DNA from: Flavobacterium psychrophilum
GTDB lineage: Bacteria > Bacteroidota > Bacteroidia > Flavobacteriales > Flavobacteriaceae
Assembly (NCBI GenBank): GCA_945897545.1
Contig: CAMDGJ010000017.1
Coordinates: 1-22,244 of the forward strand
Length of the DNA: 22,244 bases
Direction: 5' to 3'
Shown here piece after piece: positions 7,622-11,555 of this stretch (within the stretch, counting starts at the first letter, position 1; each line of letters starts with the position of its first letter). Position numbers and translations under genes: made by a program. Under the pieces are notes generated by a model. That model worked only from the letters and a program-made list of their open reading frames with translations. It was not told the origin of the DNA and searched no databases.

Positions 7622-7629
7622 CAAAGATA
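7622..7629 (-). promoter_or_regulatory. -7 promoter element of rlmB
   Basis: On the minus strand TATCTTTG matches TAnnTTTG, four bases before the rlmB ATG. No TTTG was found at the expected -33 distance. The same element, more or less intact, is kept upstream of the rlmB 5' copies at 8910-8930 (TACATTTG), 9871-9878 (TACCTTTC) and 11449-11459 (TATCTTTG). Confidence 0.5.
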
Positions 7630-7660
7630 TAAAAAACGGAATGACTTTACTTTAATTAAT

Positions 7661-7693
7661 TTTTTTGACTATTGATAGTAAATAGTCAAAAAA
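7661..7693. promoter_or_regulatory. palindromic operator O1 upstream of the wHTH-PRTase gene
   Basis: A perfect inverted repeat has 13-bp arms (TTTTTTGACTATT and AATAGTCAAAAAA) around the 7-base spacer GATAGTA. It ends one base before the -33 box. A near-identical sequence (O2) lies at 7719-7747, 57 bp away. The position suggests a binding site for the gene's own product. Confidence 0.65.
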
Positions 7694-7724
7694 TTTGTTT
7701 TTACTTTTTAATTTTATATTTTTG
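7694..7724 (+). promoter_or_regulatory. promoter of the wHTH-PRTase gene
   Basis: TTTG (7694-7697), exactly 19 bases, then TATTTTTG (7717-7724) is a full match to the Bacteroidetes consensus TTTG-N19-TAnnTTTG. The ATG follows 26 bp later. Confidence 0.75.
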
Positions 7725-7747
7725 ACTATGGATAGTAAATAGTAAAA
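7719..7747. promoter_or_regulatory. operator O2 over the -7 box and leader
   Basis: The sequence starting TTTTTGACTATGG and ending GTAAATAGTAAAA repeats O1 with two base changes in 29. It overlaps the -7 box and reaches to 3 bp before the start codon. Protein bound here would block transcription. Confidence 0.6.
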
Positions 7748-7750
7748 TAA

Positions 7751-8737
7751 ATGAAAATAAAAGAACGAATAATTTTACTCTTTGAAGAGTCTAACGAATG
7801 GAGTATAAAGGACTTAGTCGACGCCTTGTTCGTTTCTAAACAAGCGGTTCATTATGTGATTAATCAGCTTTTAGAGGAGAAAATAATTGAAAAGTTGGGA
7901 AGAACACCTAAAACAATTTATCGTAAGATAAATCAAAATAGATTAAAAAGTGTACTGCCATCCATTGAAGTTTCTCTAGAGGATCAAGATTTCCTTCTTC
8001 AAAATTCTCTTTTAATTTCGGAGACAGGTCTTTTATTGCAAGGTATTGATGCCTTTGATTATTGGTGTCAGCAAAGAAAGTTACCCACTTTAAAAACACT
8101 TGAAGAGTTTAAAACCACTAAAAAAAAATACCTCAATTACGTTAATTCAGAAGGTTTGATTGATGGTTTAGAAAAAATAAAAAACACAAAAGGGTATGAA
8201 AAAATATGGCTTGACGAATTATTTTATATAGATTTTTATGCTATTGAAAGATTTGGTAAAACTAGACTAGGAACATTACTTCATTTTGCCAAGCAAGGTC
8301 AAAATAAAATGTTGATGAAAATTATGGTTGATGAAATACAATTTAAACTATCAAATTTTGTAAAGAATTCTGGAGCTGATGCTATTGCTTTTGTACCACC
8401 AACAATTAGGCGTGAAGTTCAAATAATGAAATTTATGGAAATACATTTAAAAATACCATTGCCAATAGTTAAGTTGAATAAGATATCTGGTATTATTCCT
8501 GTTCCTCAAAAATCATTAAATAAATTGGAAGAAAGAATTGTAAATGCTGAAAACACCTTTTCTGTTCCAGAGAAAAATGTTTATCATCATATTATTTTGA
8601 TAGATGATGCAGTTGGTTCTGGTGCAACATTAAATATGATTGCTGAAAAATTGAAAGCTAAAAAAGTTGGAAAAAAAATTACTGGATTAGCTATTGTAGG
8701 CAGTTTTAAAGGATTTGATGTAATTACCGATGTTTGA
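7751..8737 (+). CDS. winged-helix/phosphoribosyltransferase-domain fusion protein, probable PRPP-responsive regulator
   Basis: The 328-residue protein opens with a winged helix-turn-helix (about 1-62: WSIKDLVDALFVSKQAVHYVINQLLEEKIIEKLG, then wing PKTIYRKI). Residues 65-200 are a helical region of no recognised family. The C-terminal part is a type I phosphoribosyltransferase fold with the PRPP loop IDDAVGSGAT (284-293). An upstream stretch resembles ComF proteins (VPQKSLNKLEERIVNAENTF). A DNA-binding domain joined to a PRPP-binding domain recalls Bacillus PurR, but the sequence is not a PurR homologue by eye. Two matching palindromic operators flank its promoter, so autoregulation is likely. 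It is accessory, sitting between native rlmB and decayed rlmB 5' copies. Whether the PRTase is catalytic, a sensor or an effector is unknown. Confidence 0.8.
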   Translation: MKIKERIILLFEESNEWSIKDLVDALFVSKQAVHYVINQLLEEKIIEKLGRTPKTIYRKINQNRLKSVLPSIEVSLEDQDFLLQNSLLISETGLLLQGIDAFDYWCQQRKLPTLKTLEEFKTTKKKYLNYVNSEGLIDGLEKIKNTKGYEKIWLDELFYIDFYAIERFGKTRLGTLLHFAKQGQNKMLMKIMVDEIQFKLSNFVKNSGADAIAFVPPTIRREVQIMKFMEIHLKIPLPIVKLNKISGIIPVPQKSLNKLEERIVNAENTFSVPEKNVYHHIILIDDAVGSGATLNMIAEKLKAKKVGKKITGLAIVGSFKGFDVITDV

Positions 8738-8756
8738 TATATCACATAATCTACCT

Positions 8757-8800
8757 ACTTGTATTACCACAATTATAACTCGTATTTATAATGTTTGCTA
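8757..8800 (-). repeat. badly decayed rlmB 5'-end copy (b)
   Basis: The plus-strand stretch CTTGTATTACCACAATTATA, followed by ACTCGTATT, aligns with the rlmB segment for codons ~10-19 (TTGTATGGCCTCAATAATGG, then CGCGTATT). Scattered mismatches leave no open frame. The alignment is by eye and modest. Confidence 0.35.
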
Positions 8801-8852
8801 TTCTATTAATAATAAAAAATTAATTTTTCTTCTAAAAGGCATTCCTTTTTTA

Positions 8853-8930
8853 TCAGTGAATAGTTGTAATAATAGCTCTTATTCCCAATATTTGACGGTC
8901 TTTTTCCATGGTACAAATGTATAAAAAAAA
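8853..8930 (-). repeat. partial rlmB 5'-end copy (c) with promoter element
   Basis: On the minus strand ATG 8909-8907 opens an 18-codon frame reading MEKDRQILGIRAIITTIH, then TGA 8855-8853. RlmB begins MEKEHLIFGIRAIIEAIQ. The promoter-like TACATTTG and the A/T-rich leader upstream of the ATG are also kept. Homology is lost after codon ~18. Codons for A12 (GCT) and R11 (AGA) match copy (g) and not native rlmB. Confidence 0.8.
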
Positions 8931-8949
8931 CCACCATTTTTAGATGGTG
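8921..8949 (-). terminator. terminator of the second TA operon
   Basis: On the minus strand CACCAT pairs with ATGGTG (8944-8949 and 8932-8937) around a short A-rich loop, followed by a run of eight Ts. It starts 8 bp after the toxin stop codon. Confidence 0.7.
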
Positions 8950-8956
8950 ATGATTT

Positions 8957-9280
8957 TTACAATAATTGTTTGAGTATTTTTATATCTACATTATTAATTT
9001 CACTTTTATCCCAAAGAATAACCATAATTATTTTTTGTTCTTCTTTGCTAATTATTATATTTTGAGTTACAACTCTACCACCTCCACTTTTGCCTTTTCC
9101 TTTGGAAGTTATGCTCATTCTGATTTTTTTAAAACCATCGCCCAGATTTATTCCTAAATCTGGAGTTTCTTCAATCTCAATTTTTAACTTTTGAATATCC
9201 TCCTTTAAGGATTTATACTTTTTTGAGAGCCTTTTTAATTCTTTTTCAAAAATAGCGGTTGCTACAAATTCATATTTCAT
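8957..9280 (-). CDS. RelE/HigB-like toxin of the second TA pair
   Basis: The 107-residue basic protein fits the RelE-type toxins common in Bacteroidota. It opens YEFVATAIFEKELKRLSKKYKSL, has ETPDLGINLGDGFKKIRM, and carries the telltale KGKGKSGGGRVVT loop before hydrophobic strands (KIIMVILWDKSE). Such proteins are expected to cleave mRNA on the ribosome. ATG 9280 lies 11 bases inside the antitoxin frame, so the two are translationally coupled. The frame is intact, with a hairpin terminator just downstream. The pair sits between rlmB 5'-end copies (c) and (d) and is probably imported cargo. Confidence 0.85.
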   Translation of the reverse strand: MKYEFVATAIFEKELKRLSKKYKSLKEDIQKLKIEIEETPDLGINLGDGFKKIRMSITSKGKGKSGGGRVVTQNIIISKEEQKIIMVILWDKSEINNVDIKILKQLL

Positions 9281-9506
9281 CTAAAGTTTCACTTAACAGT
9301 TTGCCCGTTTTTTTTCCAGAAGCGATATCTTTTGATTGTTTTAAAGCTGTTTCAAATTTTTTATAAAATAATTTCTCTTCAGTTGACACTATGATTATAT
9401 CATTTTTTTTTGGAGCAATTTTTAAATCGATTCCTATTTTTTTTGCGATATCAAGGAGTAGATTAATGTCTTTTTTTGAATTGCTATTTAGAAGTAAAGT
9501 TTCCAT
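9270..9506 (-). CDS. antitoxin of the second TA pair
   Basis: The 78-residue protein is encoded first in a two-gene operon and overlaps the toxin by 11 bases, the usual antitoxin position. The N-terminus (METLLLNSNSKKDINLLLDIAKKIG) is followed by a lysine-rich middle. The C-terminal helix KFETALKQSKDIASGKKTGKL is typical of short Bacteroidota antitoxins that wrap the toxin. No specific DNA-binding fold is recognisable. It has its own promoter element at 9525-9532. Confidence 0.8.
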   Translation of the reverse strand: METLLLNSNSKKDINLLLDIAKKIGIDLKIAPKKNDIIIVSTEEKLFYKKFETALKQSKDIASGKKTGKLLSETLDEI

Positions 9507-9524
9507 AACTTAATATTTAATATA

Positions 9525-9532
9525 CAAATATA
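9525..9532 (-). promoter_or_regulatory. -7 promoter element of the second TA operon
   Basis: TATATTTG on the minus strand matches TAnnTTTG and ends 18 bases before the antitoxin ATG. Confidence 0.5.
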
Positions 9533-9583
9533 ATTTAAAATAATGTAATTATTTAAGTTTGAATTCTTTTTAATTCTTTTAAC

Positions 9584-9678
9584 CTACCCTATTTCTCGTT
9601 CTATAAATACTTTATCGACTTCTTTTCTTGCTTGTATTGCCTCAATTATTAGTTGTATTCTGAATATTAAATGCTCTT
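9584..9678 (-). repeat. rlmB 5'-end copy (d), missing its start codon
   Basis: The minus-strand frame reads EHLIFRIQLIIEAIQARKEV, then DKVFIEREIG and TAG (9586-9584), against RlmB residues 4-33. Homology stops abruptly at 9678, so the ATG and promoter are absent, and a 45-bp palindrome begins a few bases further right. Sequence to its left (TTTTAACCTACCC) faintly resembles the non-rlmB tail shared by copies (e) and (g). Confidence 0.8.
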
Positions 9679-9682
9679 ACCC

Positions 9683-9729
9683 AAAAAATTGGTCAAATAT
9701 GGAATCGAATTCCATATTTGACCAATTTT
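9683..9729 (-). repeat. 45-bp perfect palindrome, terminator-like
   Basis: Arms of 21 bp (9685-9705 and 9709-9729) are perfectly complementary around the 3-base centre CGA; the inner arm sequence is GGTCAAATATGGAAT. On the minus strand the hairpin is followed by six Ts and lies 30 bp after the stop of the mini-frame in copy (e), the form of a very strong intrinsic terminator. It also sits exactly at the junction of two rlmB copies, so it could instead be the end or recombination site of a mobile unit. Confidence 0.65.
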
Positions 9730-9730
9730 C

Positions 9731-9880
9731 ATATTTAAAAGAATTAATTTTTTTTCTATTTATTCATCCGATATTTCTTTTTGAATGAAGACTTTATCGA
9801 TTGCCGCCCCTGATTGTATGGCCTCAATAATAGCTCGTATCCCGAATATTAGATGTTCTTTTTCCATTGTGAAAGGTATA
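9731..9880 (-). repeat. rlmB 5'-end copy (e) plus shared non-rlmB tail
   Basis: On the minus strand ATG 9867 opens 35 codons beginning MEKEHLIFGIRAIIEAIQSG, then AAIDKVFIQKEISDE and TAA 9762-9760. It differs from RlmB at K21A, E22A, V23I and G34D. A degraded -7 element (TACCTTTC, 9878-9871) precedes it. Positions 9731-9770 are not rlmB but match the corresponding tail of copy (g) at about 36 of 40 bases. Confidence 0.88.
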
Positions 9881-9921
9881 AAAAACCTACCCGATTTAAA
9901 CGGTTAATTTATTGATGAAAG

Positions 9922-10743
9922 TTAAAGTTTTTCTATATCTTCTTTATTTAATCCTGTTGTTTCAATAATAAAATTCAGGTCTAACCCTTTTTCTTTTAAT
10001 TTTTTTCCAATTTTTCTTTTTGCTTTCCTTCAATCTTTCCTTCATCGAAAGCATCCAACATAAGAGTTTTTTCAGTGTTAATGCTGTCCCAGTAGCGGTC
10101 GTAAGTTTCTAATTGTACTGTAGTATAGGCACTTTCTTTTATCAATTCTGTTGCTTCTTTTAATTCTGCAAATTCGTTGAATATTTTGGGAATTTCTTCC
10201 TGATTGTCTTTTATTTCCGATAAAAATCGTAGCCAAAGCACACTTAATTTTTTGTCGGTAAACTTGTGTGCCTTAAATTTTGGCAATTCAATAAACACAA
10301 ATTCTAATCCAGGAATAATTTTATTTGAATATTGAAGATGTACAATTTTATAATGATGCAGGTATTCAGGCAAATGGGGTTCAAAGTTTTCGTCTATGAT
10401 ACAAAGTGAATAAACTGGTTGGAGTCCTTTGTATTCTTCTCCACGGTCAATTTGTTTGATAAAAGCCTTTGAAGCATTACAAAATCCTGCTTTTGAAACT
10501 ATCAGTCTAAAGCATTTGCATTTCTACAATAAATTGTTTTCCAGTCAAGTCCATACATCTTACATCCACGATGGAGTTTTTGAAAATAGGAATTTCTGGT
10601 ACTAATTCGGCTGGCAAATATTCTAGACTCTCAATGGGAGAAGACAATGGCAATAGTGCATTCAAAAAACTTTTGAGTAAATGGAGATGCTCTCCAAAAA
10701 CTCTTTTGAAAGTTAAATCATTTTTTGGATCTAAATATCGCAT
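9922..10743 (-). pseudogene. broken Rpn/PD-(D/E)XK nuclease-family transposase
   Basis: The reading begins MRYLDPKNDLTFKRVFGEH, the usual opening of Rpn-type (PDDEXK_2) proteins, which are recombination-promoting nucleases. The nuclease core is visible as IVDVRC and FIVEMQM (D...ExQ). Three lesions break the gene. Codon 79, after MQML, is TAG (10509-10507) where TGG is expected. The frame shifts around 10480-10486, where SRIL is followed by a shifted NASKAFIKQ. Another shift falls at the T-run 10000-10006, after which LKEKGLDLNFIIETTGLNKE continues in another frame to TAA 9924-9922. The middle part, PEYLHHYKIVHLQYS to KLEKN, is open at 9996-10373. It was probably mobile DNA and is now inactive. 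Confidence 0.85.
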
Positions 10744-10764
10744 CGTTTCTATTTATTAGTTTAA

Positions 10765-10772
10765 CAAAGATA
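10765..10772 (-). promoter_or_regulatory. -7 promoter element of the Rpn pseudogene
   Basis: TATCTTTG on the minus strand matches TAnnTTTG, 21 bases before the ATG. It directly abuts the terminator of the next gene upstream. Confidence 0.45.
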
Positions 10773-10773
10773 T

Positions 10774-10804
10774 AAAAAAACCGCTTCAAATTGAGCGGTT
10801 TTTT
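10774..10804 (-). terminator. terminator after the coiled-coil membrane protein gene
   Basis: CCGCT (10781-10785) and AGCGG (10794-10798), extended by CAA/TTG, form a stem flanked by seven As on the left and six Ts on the right. It lies about 20 bp after the stop of the gene at 10825-11148 and could work in both directions. Confidence 0.75.
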
Positions 10805-10824
10805 AATGGTTATAAGAGAAGGGT

Positions 10825-11148
10825 CTATTTTAGCAATATGGTTGCATAAAGTCCTAAAATCATTAAAACTAGAGTGAAGAAAAAAGCAAAAAACCATTTT
10901 ATCATGTCGGTTTTGGTGTCTTTTATTTCTGTTCTTAATTTTATTTCCATTTGCTGCATATCTGTTCTTAATTGCATTTCCATTTTTTGTAAATCAGATT
11001 GCAATTCGCTTTTGTATTGAGTATTAATTCTTATAGTATTGTTTTCTATACTTTCATATAAAATTTCCGTAAAAATTTTGGCTCTATTGTCATCGAGTTT
11101 TAAATCTTTTCTAAAAAAATCGTAAAGCTTTATTTCGGTAGTACTCAT
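10825..11148 (-). CDS. small coiled-coil protein with C-terminal membrane anchor
   Basis: The 107-residue protein has a short globular start (MSTTEIKLYDFFRKDLKL), then a heptad-like region at about 40-80 (SELQSDLQKMEMQLRTDMQQ, repeating as QMEIKLRTEI). One transmembrane segment closes it (MIKWFFAFFFTLVLMILGLYATILL). The layout resembles DUF1640/CCDC90-like proteins, whose bacterial function is unknown; this is a resemblance only. It has its own -7 element (TATCTTTG, 11188-11181) and terminator, so it is a single-gene unit. It sits between the Rpn pseudogene and rlmB copies (f) and (g), within the accessory patch. Confidence 0.75.
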   Translation of the reverse strand: MSTTEIKLYDFFRKDLKLDDNRAKIFTEILYESIENNTIRINTQYKSELQSDLQKMEMQLRTDMQQMEIKLRTEIKDTKTDMIKWFFAFFFTLVLMILGLYATILLK

Positions 11149-11180
11149 TTTGTTTTGTCTTAATGAAACAAATTATCCTT

Positions 11181-11188
11181 CAAAGATA
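11181..11188 (-). promoter_or_regulatory. -7 promoter element of the coiled-coil membrane protein gene
   Basis: TATCTTTG on the minus strand matches TAnnTTTG and ends 32 bases before the ATG at 11148. No TTTG was seen at the -33 distance. Confidence 0.45.
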
Positions 11189-11269
11189 TAAAACTATACA
11201 TTAATAATCTCTTTTTTAGAATCTAAAAAATTATGACAATTATTACCATTTATGATAATCATTTTTTTA

Positions 11270-11306
11270 ACTGCTTGTATTGCTTAAAGTATTGTTCTTA
11301 TTCCGA
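11270..11306 (-). repeat. badly decayed rlmB 5'-end copy (f)
   Basis: The plus-strand CTGCTTGTATTGCTTAAAGT, then ATTGTTCTTATTCCGA aligns with copy (g) (CTGATTGTATTGCTTCTATA, then ATAGCTCTTATCCCGA). This covers codons ~9-20 only, with small indels. It lies directly left of copy (g). Confidence 0.45.
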
Positions 11307-11310
11307 CTTT

Positions 11311-11459
11311 TATATTTAAAAGAATTAATTTGTTTTCTATTTATGTACCCGATATTTCTTTTTGAATGAAGACTTTATCGACTTCTTTCCCTGATTGTAT
11401 TGCTTCTATAATAGCTCTTATCCCGAATATTAGATGTTCTTTTTCCATTTTGCAAAGAT
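11311..11459 (-). repeat. rlmB 5'-end copy (g) plus shared non-rlmB tail
   Basis: ATG 11448 opens 35 codons; the first 34 residues are identical to RlmB (starting MEKEHLIFGIRAIIEAIQSG), then T and TAA (11346-11344). At the DNA level 12 of 102 bases differ from native rlmB, every change synonymous. The -7 element TATCTTTG is intact upstream. Positions 11311-11350 are not rlmB and match the tail of copy (e). Confidence 0.9.
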
Positions 11460-11510
11460 AGTTTTTTGTTTTGGATAATCTAGATTTTCTATTTTTCAAC
11501 TATAAAAGAA

Positions 11511-11535
11511 GGCAGCATTTTTTGTGCTACCCTTT
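11511..11535 (-). terminator. terminator of the metalloprotease gene
   Basis: On the minus strand GGTAGCA pairs with TGCTGCC (one mismatch) around an A-rich loop, followed by a T-rich stretch. It lies about 25 bp after the protease stop. Confidence 0.6.
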
Positions 11536-11555
11536 TGTTTGAATTTTTATATAGA

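Noticed and set aside
8730..8924. A 64-codon plus-strand frame after the wHTH-PRTase gene
   Set aside because: It overlaps the end of that gene, has a Cys/Ser/Ile-rich composition unlike a real protein, and runs antisense through decayed rlmB copies (b) and (c) and their promoter element.
11234..11262. Possible inverted repeat around ATTATT and ATAAT
   Set aside because: The arms are short, AT-only and mismatched; this is expected by chance in such AT-rich DNA.
7516..11459. CRISPR array as an explanation of the repeated segments
   Set aside because: The repeats are about 90-150 bp, unevenly spaced, diverged, and recognisable as rlmB coding sequence; there are no short regular spacers and no cas genes.
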